This document shows positions 46,024 to 54,464 of a stretch of 64,000 nt of DNA, piece by piece. This DNA is from JAAXKN01 sp036261625 (GTDB taxonomy: Bacteria > Bacteroidota > Ignavibacteria > Ignavibacteriales > SURF-24), in contig DATAKL010000057.1 of assembly GCA_036261625.1 (NCBI GenBank), positions 1-64,000 of the forward strand, given 5' to 3'. The position numbers and the translations under genes were made by a program. Each line of letters begins with the position of its first letter. The first letter of the stretch is position 1. The notes under the pieces are model-generated. The model did no database searches, was not told the DNA's origin, and saw nothing but the letters and a program-made list of their open reading frames with translations.

Positions 46024-46542
46024 TTATTCTCCTCCCGGGGGCTGAAGAGGAGGATGATTAAAATCGCATGTAATATTTATATTGCCTACGAATGTATTTT
46101 CAGGAATGGTGAGCTTTCCCGGTTTTGTGGTATCCCCGTTCGCGTAATAAACTCCAGCAACGAACCAGTCCTTTCGTACGAGTGAGAGCGTGGGGGACTT
46201 CGACATTGCAACTGCAACGTAGGCGTACTGGCCGGCTTTAATCGGGAGCCCGGGATTTATAAGTGAACTGAAGACTATTCCGCTCACGCCATAGGGGATG
46301 CTGTCGCTTACGAAAGCGAGGTTAAGTGCATTGAAGTCGCCTGCCGTAAGGAGAGGACTTCTGAAGGCCACGATATGTGTTCTTGTAACTCCTGTGGGCC
46401 ACTTGCCCAAAAAGGCCACACTGCCGCCGAAGCCCGCCTCCTGCTGCTGAGACTGCCCCTCAGGTTCAGGAGAAAGGCCGCCGTTGCAGCCAAAGAGAAA
46501 AAGAGTTGAGAAGATAAAAACAAAGTATAATAATTTTTTCAC
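46024..46542 (-). CDS. Unknown lipoprotein
   Basis: The GTG at 46542 puts a classical lipoprotein signal (KKLLYFVFIFSTLFLFGC) at the N-terminus; an upstream ATG at 46569 would add nine residues ahead of it. The mature protein (about 150 residues) starts with a Ser/Gln/Glu-rich linker and then a beta-rich domain with no family I recognise, ending in proline and glycine. Its place just before the TonB receptor gene suggests a surface ligand-binding partner; this is inference. Confidence 0.65.
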   Translation of the reverse strand: MKKLLYFVFIFSTLFLFGCNGGLSPEPEGQSQQQEAGFGGSVAFLGKWPTGVTRTHIVAFRSPLLTAGDFNALNLAFVSDSIPYGVSGIVFSSLINPGLPIKAGQYAYVAVAMSKSPTLSLVRKDWFVAGVYYANGDTTKPGKLTIPENTFVGNINITCDFNHPPLQPPGGE

Positions 46543-46569
46543 AGTGTACTTTCTTTCTGTTCCAGACAA

Positions 46570-46868
46570 TATAATTATAAAAATGCTGAAAATGAAAGGT
46601 GTGTTTTTATTTTGAGAAAGAGATGAGCCAGGGGAATTGGTATTAAAATATTAATCACCTCAGGCGGGCTGAAATGTTTTTGTGATTCCATCTGCTATAG
46701 ACAGACCGCCCCTTCAGGGCTTGCTAAGTGCCTTAACTTGCATGCCCGCATTTCATGGGCCTTTCTAACAGTGACAATAATGCCACACAATTAGTAAATC
46801 ATAGCAAGGCTATGTCAAATGCCTTAAGTTGACGCGCAAAGCCCATGGTGCGGTAAAAATTTAAAGCC
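46570..46868. other. About 300 bases without a gene, with weak palindromes
   Basis: The stretch contains a GCCC-GCATTTCAT-GGGC hairpin near 46745 and two related strings (GTGCCTTAACTT and ATGCCTTAAGTT) in partial inverse symmetry, plus CGCCCCTTCAGGGC. These resemble worn copies of the palindromes at 53.5 kb. The lipoprotein promoter must lie near its left end. Confidence 0.35.
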
Positions 46869-47009
46869 TTACTGACACTGGTATGAGAACGTGACTCTTC
46901 CAACGACGTCTTTTTTACTCTGTCCCTGGTAGAAGGCCGACTCGATGTTTGGAAGTATACTCACGTTTTTATTAATATGAAAATCAACAGATAAAATAAT
47001 AGTTTTATA
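46869..47009 (-). pseudogene. Remnant of an outer-membrane beta-barrel gene (last 46 codons)
   Basis: An open frame of 46 codons ends at a TAA (46869-46871). It reads like the end of a porin or barrel protein: alternating polar and hydrophobic residues in LSVDFHINKNVSILPNIES and a closing strand GRVTFSYQCQ. There is no start codon or upstream domain, because the purM terminator lies directly before it. It looks like the 3' end left after a deletion or rearrangement. A chance frame is possible. Confidence 0.4.
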
Positions 47010-47029
47010 TGGCCGCGGGCAAATAAAAA

Positions 47030-47058
47030 ATGCAGAGCATTTCGTAAATGCTCTGCAT
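47030..47058 (-). terminator. Terminator after purM
   Basis: ATGCAGAGCATTT and AAATGCTCTGCAT form a 13-bp stem with a three-base loop, followed on the minus strand by TTTTTTA. It lies 30 bases past the purM stop. Confidence 0.9.
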
Positions 47059-47087
47059 CAAAATCATGAGATTAGAGATTTTTTTTA

Positions 47088-48089
47088 TCAGGCTACTTCG
47101 CCGATTAAAATTGCCTCTTCGCCAACGGCTTTTGCAAGCTCCCGGGCTTTTGAGACTTCGCTCTTTTTAACAACGGCAATAAGTCCGATTCCGAGGTTAA
47201 AGACTTCCCTCATCTCCTCATCCTTAACGTTGCCGGTTTTCTGTATGAGCTTAAATATTGCAGGCCACTGCCAGCTCTGCCAGTCGACTTTCAGTGAAAG
47301 TCCCTGAGGAATAATTCTCTTTGTGTTGCCGATAATTCCGCCCCCGGTAATGTGTGAGAACCCTTTTATTTCCATATTGTCCTTAAGCTGTGCTATAAGT
47401 GAAAGATAGGACTTGTGGACTTTGAGGAGTTCTTCGCCAATTGTGCCTGAGAGTTCCTCTGTGCGGTCGTTGACCTGGAACTTCTCAAGGAGCACCTTGC
47501 GGGCAAGTGAGTACCCGTTCGTGTGGAGGCCGTTTGAGCGGAAACCCAGGAGCTGGTCCCCTTTCCGGATATTCTTTCCGTCTATGATGCGTGACTTTTC
47601 AACAACTCCCACAATTGTACCCGAGAGATCGTAGTCGTTTTCAGCATAAAGGCCGGGCATTTCGGCTGTTTCGCCGCCGATTAAAGCGCATCCGTTTTCC
47701 CTGCATGCAACAGAAAAGCCCTCAATGATCTTTTCAGCCTTATAGGGGTAGAGTTTCCCAAAGGCCATATAGTCCATAAAATAAAGCGGTTTTGCCCCGC
47801 AAACGGCTATATCGTTTACGCAGTGGTTAACCAGGTCCTGCCCCACAGTGTCGTGCTTATCCATCAGGAAAGCTATTTTAAGCTTTGTACCCACACCGTC
47901 AACGCTTGAGACTAAGACGGGATGCTCATAGTCGGGGAATTTTGCATCATAAAATGCCCCGAAATGGCCTATTTCCATCAGGACGTTCTTATTGAAAGTG
48001 GACTTAACGTGCGACTTGATTCTCTGTACGGTTTCTTCTCCGGCCTTAATGTCGACGCCGGCTGATTTATAGTTGGATTCCAATTTCAC
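47088..48089 (-). CDS. purM: Phosphoribosylformylglycinamidine cyclo-ligase
   Basis: PurM closes the imidazole ring to make AIR in purine synthesis. The 333-residue protein has the AIRS signatures SSVDGVGTKLKIAF, VNDIAVCGAKPLYFMDY, IGGETAEMPGLY, GFRSNGLHTNGYSL and FSHITGGGIIGN. It is monocistronic and divergent from hrcA. No other purine gene is in the window. Confidence 0.95.
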   Translation of the reverse strand: MKLESNYKSAGVDIKAGEETVQRIKSHVKSTFNKNVLMEIGHFGAFYDAKFPDYEHPVLVSSVDGVGTKLKIAFLMDKHDTVGQDLVNHCVNDIAVCGAKPLYFMDYMAFGKLYPYKAEKIIEGFSVACRENGCALIGGETAEMPGLYAENDYDLSGTIVGVVEKSRIIDGKNIRKGDQLLGFRSNGLHTNGYSLARKVLLEKFQVNDRTEELSGTIGEELLKVHKSYLSLIAQLKDNMEIKGFSHITGGGIIGNTKRIIPQGLSLKVDWQSWQWPAIFKLIQKTGNVKDEEMREVFNLGIGLIAVVKKSEVSKARELAKAVGEEAILIGEVA

Positions 48090-48193
48090 CTCAAATTCTT
48101 TTCACTAAATTAGCTAATATTTAACTCTTATTCAAAAGAAAATGGCTCATCAGGGGGGACCGGATACTGCATTTCCCAGGAATTCCCTTCCTG

Positions 48194-48229
48194 CCGCAGA
48201 TTCTTCCGCAGATTCTGCCGCAGTTTCTT
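48194..48229. repeat. Three 12-bp tandem repeats upstream of hrcA
   Basis: CCGCAGATTCTT, CCGCAGATTCTG and CCGCAGTTTCTT follow one another without gaps, then decay into CCACAACCC. They lie in the divergent purM-hrcA region. A minus-strand frame through them encodes a Cys-Gly-Arg repeat and is taken as a by-product. The region has no CIRCE palindrome. Confidence 0.6.
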
Positions 48230-48322
48230 CCACAACCCGGTTTCGTGAAAAATTCCGTTTTTTTTAATATATTTAAACTTGAAAAAATGAATTGGCAAGT
48301 AAATTCAAAGTAGTGCATTGAT

Positions 48323-49375
48323 ATGGAACCGATAGAATTAAGTGACAGGGAAAAGTCGATTTTAAGGAACATTATCCAGCAGTTCGTTCTGACTGCCAGT
48401 CCGGTCGGCTCAAAAAACCTGACCAGTAAGTTCGGGCTAGGGCTTTCTTCGGCCACCATACGCAATATCATGGCCGACCTGGAGGATGCCGGTTACCTTA
48501 ACCATCCTCATACCTCTGCCGGGCGCGTTCCTACGGATAAAGGCTACCGTTTCTTTGTCGACAGTCTCATGGATCCCCCGCTCCTCAAGGATGATGAAAA
48601 GGAAATCATACTCCGTGAGCTCAGCGTCTTTATGCAGGAGACGGACGACCTCGTGCAGGTTACTTCAGCTCTTCTGAGTGATATCACCAACCAGCTTGCA
48701 CTGGTTACATATCCTAAACTGGATACCGGAAGACTTGAAAAACTGCAGATCGTGCAGCTTACTTCTTCACGCATTCTTGTAGTGGTAAGCATTAAAAGCG
48801 GCCTGGTCAAGACTATTACTCTTGAGATTAATGCCGAGTTTAACGGCGACCACATCGAAGCCGTTCAAAGGCTTTTGAATGAAAGACTCTCGGGTCTTAC
48901 TCTCTCTGAGATTAAGCGTACCATAGGTGAACGCTTCCGCGACATCAGCGAGAACTACAGACCCATAATCAGGGTTTTCCTCGACTCGGCAGACAGGATC
49001 TTTACCGGCTTTAACAGCCCCTCTGACAGGGCTGTTATTACGGGCGCAAGAAATATTCTCAGGCAGCCTGAATTTGAAAAACATGAGCACTTCCAGAGCG
49101 TTATTGAACTTATTGAGGATAAGGATGTAATTATTCATATTATGAATAATAAGGTAAGCTCTGAAAACGACCTGGTTATTAAAATCGGAAAGGAAAATGA
49201 ATCTGAAAGGCTGAGCGACTACAGCCTGATTACAAAGGATTATTCAATAGGCGATGTTTCCGGCACTATAGGCATTGTGGGACCAAGAAGGATGCAGTAT
49301 TCAAAGATGATTGCATCAATTGTCTATCTGGCCGAGGTGCTTTCGGAGTACATGAAAAAGGGAAATTCAAAGTGA
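48323..49375 (+). CDS. hrcA: Heat-inducible transcription repressor HrcA
   Basis: HrcA represses groE and dnaK-type operons at CIRCE sites. The 350-residue protein has the N-terminal winged helix (GSKNLTSKFGLGLSSATIRNIMADLEDAGYL, about 33-63, then HPHTSAGRVPTDKGYRF), a GAF-like middle part, and a C-terminal segment with GTIGIVGPRRMQYSKMIASI. It heads hrcA-grpE-dnaJ. No CIRCE element was found before it, so autoregulation is not supported here. Confidence 0.95.
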   Translation: MEPIELSDREKSILRNIIQQFVLTASPVGSKNLTSKFGLGLSSATIRNIMADLEDAGYLNHPHTSAGRVPTDKGYRFFVDSLMDPPLLKDDEKEIILRELSVFMQETDDLVQVTSALLSDITNQLALVTYPKLDTGRLEKLQIVQLTSSRILVVVSIKSGLVKTITLEINAEFNGDHIEAVQRLLNERLSGLTLSEIKRTIGERFRDISENYRPIIRVFLDSADRIFTGFNSPSDRAVITGARNILRQPEFEKHEHFQSVIELIEDKDVIIHIMNNKVSSENDLVIKIGKENESERLSDYSLITKDYSIGDVSGTIGIVGPRRMQYSKMIASIVYLAEVLSEYMKKGNSK

Positions 49376-49433
49376 CCATCAACTCCGCAAAAGGAGAAGA
49401 TTGCCTTTAACATAAATTGAAAAGGAGAAGATA

Positions 49434-50114
49434 ATGAAGGATAAAGAGAAAAACAGAGATCATGAATCTCATCAGATTAAAGTTGAAAGAGACTCAAAAA
49501 ACAGCGATCCTAAAAATATTCACCACAAAAAAGAAGAGCACGGGCACAAGGAGGCTAATCAAAACCAGAATGCTGCCGATAATCTCTCAGCAGAAGATCT
49601 GGCACAGGCTATTGTGGAAAGCCCCCAGTTCAAGGCCTTAAGAGAAGAAAGCGAAAACCTGGCCAAAGAGGTTTCTGAGGTTAAGGATAAGCTTTTAAGG
49701 AAAGCTGCTGAATTTGAAAACTATAAAAGAAGAACCGAACAGGAACAGCTCAACTGGCTTAAATATGCGGCTGAGTCTTTCATTGTCAAAATCCTTCCTG
49801 TCTATGATGACCTGGAACGCTCGCTTTCACATGCAAAGGAGGCGGCTAACACGGATGCAATAAAGGAAGGACTCAATATGGTGCTTAATAAATTCGGCAG
49901 GGTCCTGGAAGAACAGGGCGTTAAGAAAATTGATGCCAAAGGAAAGCCCTTCGACTTTAACCTTCATGAGGCTCTGCTGCAGCAGACTGTTCCGGGCGTT
50001 GCCCCTCATACGGTAATTGAAGTTGTTGAGCCGGGTTACATGTATAAGGACAAGGTGATCCGCCACGCTAAGGTAATTGTAAGCGACGAGAACTCCTCTG
50101 CGGAAACCAAATAA
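49434..50114 (+). CDS. grpE: Nucleotide exchange factor GrpE
   Basis: GrpE releases ADP from DnaK. The 226-residue protein has a long charged, histidine- and lysine-rich N-terminal extension (about 1-60), then the paired coiled-coil helices, the LRKAAEFENYKRRTEQE segment, and the C-terminal beta-wing (HEALLQQTVPGVAPHTVIEVVEPGY is interrupted by conserved Val and Gly residues). The ATG has a strong AAGGAG site. dnaK is not adjacent. Confidence 0.95.
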   Translation: MKDKEKNRDHESHQIKVERDSKNSDPKNIHHKKEEHGHKEANQNQNAADNLSAEDLAQAIVESPQFKALREESENLAKEVSEVKDKLLRKAAEFENYKRRTEQEQLNWLKYAAESFIVKILPVYDDLERSLSHAKEAANTDAIKEGLNMVLNKFGRVLEEQGVKKIDAKGKPFDFNLHEALLQQTVPGVAPHTVIEVVEPGYMYKDKVIRHAKVIVSDENSSAETK

Positions 50115-50191
50115 TGAAACTAAAAGAAGCATTTTTTTTGTTCTTGCTGACCACAGGCAGAAACAATTTAGCTGCTGAATTGTAAAATCTG

Positions 50192-50214
50192 CCTCTTGAA
50201 GAGGGGCGTTTTTT
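50192..50214 (+). terminator. Weak terminator or attenuator between grpE and dnaJ
   Basis: CCTCT and AGAGG form a short stem around TGA with GGCG following, then TTTTTT. The stem is short, so partial read-through into dnaJ is likely; it could lower dnaJ expression relative to grpE. Confidence 0.45.
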
Positions 50215-50256
50215 CAGTTTTTTACAGGAAATTTTAAAGGGGTTAAACATATAAAA

Positions 50257-51393
50257 ATGGATAAAAGAGATTATTACGAAGTACTGGGTGTAGACAGGAA
50301 TGCTTCGAAAGATGATATTAAGAAAGCCTACAGGAAACTTGCCATGCAGTATCATCCCGACAGAAATCCGGATGATAAGTCGGCAGAGGAAAAATTCAAG
50401 GAAGCTGCCGAGGCCTACGAGGTCTTAAGCAATGATGAGAAGAAGGCAAAGTACGACCGCTTCGGCCACAGCGGCTTAAGAGGCGGCGGGGCACAGGACT
50501 TCGAGGGCTTCAGCAATATAAATGATATCTTTTCGCACTTCTCGGATATTTTCGGCGGCGGATTCTCAGGCGGAGGCGGAGGTTCAATTTTTGACGACTT
50601 CTTCGGAACCTCTCAGCAGCACTCACGCGGCAGAAAAAGGGGAACCGGTACACCGGGTTCGGATCTGAAGGTTGTTCTTAAACTTTCGCTCGAGGAAATT
50701 GCCACCGGTGTGACAAAGAAAATTAAGATCAAAAAACACGTCAAATGCGAAGTTTGTAACGGAACGGGGGCCAAGGACGGCACTTCTGTTAAAACCTGCC
50801 CGGTTTGCAGCGGATCGGGCGAGGTTAGAAATGTCTCCAGATCAGTCTTCGGGCAGTTTGTCAATATTACCGCATGTGCTAACTGCGAGGGCGAAGGCAC
50901 CGTAATCGACAGCCCATGCAAGAACTGCGCGGGCGACGGAAGGGTCTATGGCGATGCCACCGTAAAGGTTAATGTTCCTGCCGGAGTTACTTCGGGAAGT
51001 TATATGACCATGCGCGGCGAAGGCAATGCAGGAAAAAGAAACGGACAGGCGGGCAATATAATTGTCGTCTTTGAAGAACTGCCGCACGACTACTTTATGC
51101 GCGAAGGAGACGATATTATCTACGAGCTCTATTTAAGCTATCCCGAGATCGTACTGGGCACTGAGGCTGAAGTGCCTACGCTTAATGGAAAAGCAAAACT
51201 CAAGATCGACGCCGGAACACAGCCGGGCAAATTTCTCAAAATGCGCGAAAAAGGCATTCAGCACCTTAACCGCCACGGGGCCGGTGACGAACTCGTGAGA
51301 ATTAACGTTCACGTGCCCGGAAAAGTAAATTCAAAGGAAAAGGAGCTTCTGAAGGAACTCTCTCAGATGCCGAATATCAAAGTGCGCGACTAA
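50257..51393 (+). CDS. dnaJ: Molecular chaperone DnaJ
   Basis: This class A J-protein (378 residues) stimulates DnaK ATPase. It has an N-terminal J domain with the HPD motif (QYHPDRNPDD), a Gly/Phe-rich linker (about 75-130), four CxxCxGxG-type zinc-finger repeats (CEVCNGTG, CPVCSGSG, CANCEGEG, CKNCAGDG) and two C-terminal substrate-binding domains. All zinc cysteines are present. The partner dnaK must be elsewhere. Confidence 0.96.
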   Translation: MDKRDYYEVLGVDRNASKDDIKKAYRKLAMQYHPDRNPDDKSAEEKFKEAAEAYEVLSNDEKKAKYDRFGHSGLRGGGAQDFEGFSNINDIFSHFSDIFGGGFSGGGGGSIFDDFFGTSQQHSRGRKRGTGTPGSDLKVVLKLSLEEIATGVTKKIKIKKHVKCEVCNGTGAKDGTSVKTCPVCSGSGEVRNVSRSVFGQFVNITACANCEGEGTVIDSPCKNCAGDGRVYGDATVKVNVPAGVTSGSYMTMRGEGNAGKRNGQAGNIIVVFEELPHDYFMREGDDIIYELYLSYPEIVLGTEAEVPTLNGKAKLKIDAGTQPGKFLKMREKGIQHLNRHGAGDELVRINVHVPGKVNSKEKELLKELSQMPNIKVRD

Positions 51394-51395
51394 TT

Positions 51396-51435
51396 AAAGT
51401 ACATAAAGCAAAGTACACAAAGCAAAGTACATAAA
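51396..51435. repeat. 14-bp tandem repeat between dnaJ and the ComEA-like gene
   Basis: AAAGTACATAAAGC, AAAGTACACAAAGC and AAAGTACATAAA follow one another, beginning two bases after the dnaJ stop and ending at the next ATG. They make up almost all of the 42-base spacer and replace any ribosome binding site for the downstream gene. Confidence 0.75.
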
Positions 51436-51936
51436 ATGCAGTTCAGGAAAACCGCGAACCATCTGGGTTTTACGCGGACTGAATTTATCGTTTTAACAGC
51501 CCTGACGGGAATCTTTTTAGCCGGACTTTTACTGAAGTATTCATTTAGTGAAAGTCCTGCTCCCTACAGGGATTTTGACTATTCTGCCAGCGACAGTATG
51601 TTCCTGGCTTCCGACTCTACCCTTAAGGAAGAGGAGATCCTCCGGGACTTATCCCCTGAAACCGGAAGTCCCGGCAGGAAGAAAGTCCTGGAAACCTCAG
51701 GAGAAAATGTTTCTTTCAGAAAGAAGGTTCTGGCCGGGGAAAACAGCATCAATATCAACAGCTCCGAGGCCGCTGATTTGATGAAGCTGCCGGGAATAGG
51801 TGAGAAAACAGCAGGGAAAATCGTCGAACTAAGGCGCCTTAAAGGAAGATTTAATTCCATTGAAGAGCTGCTGGAAGTAAAGGGAATAGGACCTGCCAAA
51901 CTGAATAAAATCAGAAAATATATTTTTATCAAATAG
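51436..51936 (+). CDS. ComEA-like helix-hairpin-helix protein
   Basis: The 166-residue protein has an N-terminal membrane anchor (FIVLTALTGIFLAGLLL, about 21-37), a variable linker and a C-terminal double helix-hairpin-helix: SININSSEAADLMKLPGIGEKTAGKIV then RFNSIEELLEVKGIGPAKLNKI. This matches ComEA-type DNA-binding proteins, which capture DNA in the periplasm. Competence partners (comEC, comF) are not next to it, so uptake function is only suggested. Confidence 0.82.
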   Translation: MQFRKTANHLGFTRTEFIVLTALTGIFLAGLLLKYSFSESPAPYRDFDYSASDSMFLASDSTLKEEEILRDLSPETGSPGRKKVLETSGENVSFRKKVLAGENSININSSEAADLMKLPGIGEKTAGKIVELRRLKGRFNSIEELLEVKGIGPAKLNKIRKYIFIK

Positions 51937-51998
51937 AGTTATTTATTAAATTTTCGTCTTGCCGGGGCTTTTTTTAGTCTTAAAGACGGGGAGTAAAA

Positions 51999-52919
51999 AT
52001 GCCGGGATTTCAGAACCATGCGGGAATTAATCTTACTCCAGCTAAAATGCAGCTGGTTGAGGTAAACTATGCCGACGAGGAATTTGTAGTTGAAAATGCA
52101 GACGAGGAGTACTTCAGCGAGTTTCTCGACCTTAATGCAAAAGAAACTAAGGTCATGGCTACGCTTCAGAGCGCATTCGATGAAATTCTCATGCGCAGAC
52201 CCTTAAAGAGCAAACTGGCATCTTTTACACTCCCTGACAGCCTTTTCCACGTTGTAAGACTTCCTTATGAAAACACGCTCGTGCAGGCAGATATGACAGA
52301 GGAGTTCAGGTGGGAGCTCTTGCAGCTTTTTCCCAAATCTTCAAGAGAGGAAATGGCCATTCAGAGCATAAAGGTTGAAGACAACAAGAAGAACGCCTCT
52401 TCGGCAATTGTTGTTGCCACTTACAGGAAGTATCTTAAGCTGCTGAATAACTTCTGCCTCAAGAACGGCATGAAGCTTAAATTTGTGGATAACGCCCATA
52501 TTGCCTCCGACAGAATTATTTCTCTTAGTAATTCCTTCAGCGACAGGGAGGTTGTCTTAAGCCTTTACGCTGCAGGAGAGACCTTGTCCACAGCTTTTCT
52601 TTTTAAGGGCAAGCCGATTTATTTTAATATTGTTCCTTTGGCAAATGCAGGTGAAATTCTGCCCAGGATATCCGAAGAGCTTGAACGGGGTAAAAGTCTA
52701 AAGATCAATCCTCAATCCATTTCTCAGGCATTCATTACAGGGGAGAATATCACAGATTCGCTTCTTGAAAGGGCAGGAAAGACCCTTAATTTAGAATTCA
52801 GCCGGGTTAATCCTTTTGAGGAAATCAGGGTTAACCCCGAAATTTTTGAATCCCATATATTTACTGAAAAAGCCGGCACATTTTCTTCTGCTGCCGGAAT
52901 AGCTTTCAGGCTGGTTTAG
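51999..52919 (+). CDS. PilM-like actin-fold protein, orphan
   Basis: The 306-residue protein has an N-terminal HAGINLTPAKMQLVEV strand pair and a C-terminal SSAAGIAFRLV, both typical of PilM, the cytoplasmic actin-like part of type IV pilus and type II secretion alignment complexes. The middle contains the PDSLFHVVRLPY segment of the SHS2-like domain. The usual neighbours pilN, pilO, pilP and pilQ are absent. Similarity is by eye. A GGGGAG site precedes the ATG. Confidence 0.65.
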   Translation: MPGFQNHAGINLTPAKMQLVEVNYADEEFVVENADEEYFSEFLDLNAKETKVMATLQSAFDEILMRRPLKSKLASFTLPDSLFHVVRLPYENTLVQADMTEEFRWELLQLFPKSSREEMAIQSIKVEDNKKNASSAIVVATYRKYLKLLNNFCLKNGMKLKFVDNAHIASDRIISLSNSFSDREVVLSLYAAGETLSTAFLFKGKPIYFNIVPLANAGEILPRISEELERGKSLKINPQSISQAFITGENITDSLLERAGKTLNLEFSRVNPFEEIRVNPEIFESHIFTEKAGTFSSAAGIAFRLV

Positions 52920-52923
52920 TAAT

Positions 52924-53493
52924 ATGAGAATCATTTCAGGACAGTTCAGGGGCAGAACTCTTAAGGCTCCCGATTCAAAGTTTACACGCCCAACAACCGA
53001 CAGGGTAAGGGAGACGCTTTTTAACCTTCTTAAGAACCGCATCGATTTTGAAGGCATACGTGTACTGGATATTTATGCGGGCTCAGGCGCCCTGGGGCTT
53101 GAGACTGTAAGCCGCGGTGCAAGCGAGGTCGATTTCATCGAAAAGAATTTCCCGATTTACAGGATACTGGAAGAGAATATAAAATCGATGAAAGGGGATT
53201 TCCCGTACAAAATTTTCAAAATGGAAGCCGTAAGGTTTTCCACGATAACCGATCACGCAAAATATGATTTAATACTTGCCGATCCCCCTTTTTTCAAGGA
53301 TGACATTCATATAGTAGTAAAAAACCTCCTTAAGAACAGTTTTCTTTCGGAAGACGGTTTAATAATAATTGAGCGTTCCATTCAGACCAAAGACAACGAC
53401 ATAAAGAATTTCGGCATAGAGCCTTTTAAGCGCATAGGCGACACACTTTTATACAGCTTTGAGAACCCCGCCTCGGAATTAGATCCTGAATAG
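52924..53493 (+). CDS. rsmD: 16S rRNA (guanine(966)-N(2))-methyltransferase
   Basis: RsmD methylates G966 of 16S rRNA. The 189-residue protein has MRIISGQFRGRTLKAP at its start, TRPTTDRVRETLFNLL, the SAM motif LDIYAGSGALGLE and the catalytic LADPPFF. It begins four bases after the PilM-like gene. The last codons (Pro-Glu-stop) lie inside the first unit of a 15-bp repeat, so the natural C-terminus has been replaced or trimmed by the repeat. Confidence 0.95.
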   Translation: MRIISGQFRGRTLKAPDSKFTRPTTDRVRETLFNLLKNRIDFEGIRVLDIYAGSGALGLETVSRGASEVDFIEKNFPIYRILEENIKSMKGDFPYKIFKMEAVRFSTITDHAKYDLILADPPFFKDDIHIVVKNLLKNSFLSEDGLIIIERSIQTKDNDIKNFGIEPFKRIGDTLLYSFENPASELDPE

Positions 53494-53676
53494 CCACGAC
53501 CTGAATAGCCACGACCTGAATAGCCACGACCTGAATAGCCACGACCTTCAGGTCGTGGTCCAATGATTCCAAGAATATTTGGGCTTTAGCCCCCGATCAT
53601 ACTTGGAAAAATCTGGGGCTGAAGCCCGAGGGTTTGTTTAGGCATTTCCCCACGGCCTGAAGGCCGTGGCTATTCA
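53485..53676. mobile_element. REP/MITE-like palindromic element with a quadruplicated left arm
   Basis: The unit CCTGAATAGCCACGA is repeated four times in tandem (53485-53544). The last copy opens a palindrome CCACGACC-TTCA-GGTCGTGG (53539-53558). Internal hairpins GGGC-TTTA-GCCC (53581-53592) and GGGCT-GA-AGCCC (53616-53627) follow, and a closing palindrome CCACGGCC-TGAA-GGCCGTGG (53650-53669) ends in CGTGGCTATTCA (53665-53676). That end is the exact inverse of the TGAATAGCCACG at the left, so the element has 12-bp terminal inverted repeats. No transposase is encoded; a RAYT acting in trans would fit. Confidence 0.8.
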
Positions 53677-53777
53677 TAAGTCCTGGACGTTGGACTTTCT
53701 TTTTTCCCGCTTGCCTTGCATGAATTAAGTTCTTATAATTGTATGGCAGATGAAAATAATTCCGATATAAAAAGATA

Positions 53778-54257
53778 ATGAGAAAAGTAATTTACCCGGG
53801 CACATTTGATCCCGTTACATTCGGGCATATAGATATAATTAAAAGAGCCTGCGAGCTCTTTGACAGTGTGATCGTTACAATTGCGCGAAATCCGAATAAA
53901 CTTGCTCCTCTTTTTACAGTGGAGGAAAGGATCGAAATGCTCACCGAAAGCCTTGTGGAATTCCCAAACGTGGAGGTGGATTCCTTTGACGGGCTGACGG
54001 TTGAACATGCCAAAAGTGTCGGAGCAATAGGCATCATAAGAGGTCTGAGGGCTGTCAGCGATTTTGAGTATGAATTTCAGATGGCTCTCATGAACCGCAA
54101 ACTGGATGGAAATATCTCAACTATATTTCTCATGCCCCACGAAAAATATACCTATCTGAATTCCTCGATCATTCGTAATCTTGCAGGATTAAAAAGCGAC
54201 GTCAGTGATTTCGTCCCGGCAAATGTAGCCAGGGCTTTAAGGGAAAAATTCGGCTGA
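53778..54257 (+). CDS. coaD: Phosphopantetheine adenylyltransferase
   Basis: CoaD makes dephospho-CoA. The 159-residue protein has the nucleotidyltransferase TxGH-like motif PGTFDPVTFGHIDII, the RGLR segment (GIIRGLRAVSDFEYE) and the NSSIIRNLA motif. rsmD and coaD are commonly adjacent; here they are split by a palindromic element. Confidence 0.96.
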   Translation: MRKVIYPGTFDPVTFGHIDIIKRACELFDSVIVTIARNPNKLAPLFTVEERIEMLTESLVEFPNVEVDSFDGLTVEHAKSVGAIGIIRGLRAVSDFEYEFQMALMNRKLDGNISTIFLMPHEKYTYLNSSIIRNLAGLKSDVSDFVPANVARALREKFG

Positions 54258-54464
54258 GACATAATTAACCTTTTCTGCAGGTTACCCCTGTTCTAAAAAC
54301 TGTGTTCTTTAATTAATTTGTTCGTTAGTAATACTGCTCTCAGACCGGACTAAGAAAACAAAGCCCCGGGAAAAATCTTAAAAGCAAAAAAGACGCTTGG
54401 GAAATGACTGCAGTAATTAAGTTGCACTCGTGAGTTTTCTTTATAAATAAACAAAGGGTGTTCA

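Noticed and set aside
48121..48471. Minus-strand frame with a Cys-Gly-Arg repeat
   Set aside because: The repeat comes from the 12-bp DNA repeat, and the frame runs into the start of hrcA.
53485..53544. Possible CRISPR array
   Set aside because: The four 15-bp units are directly adjacent with no spacers.
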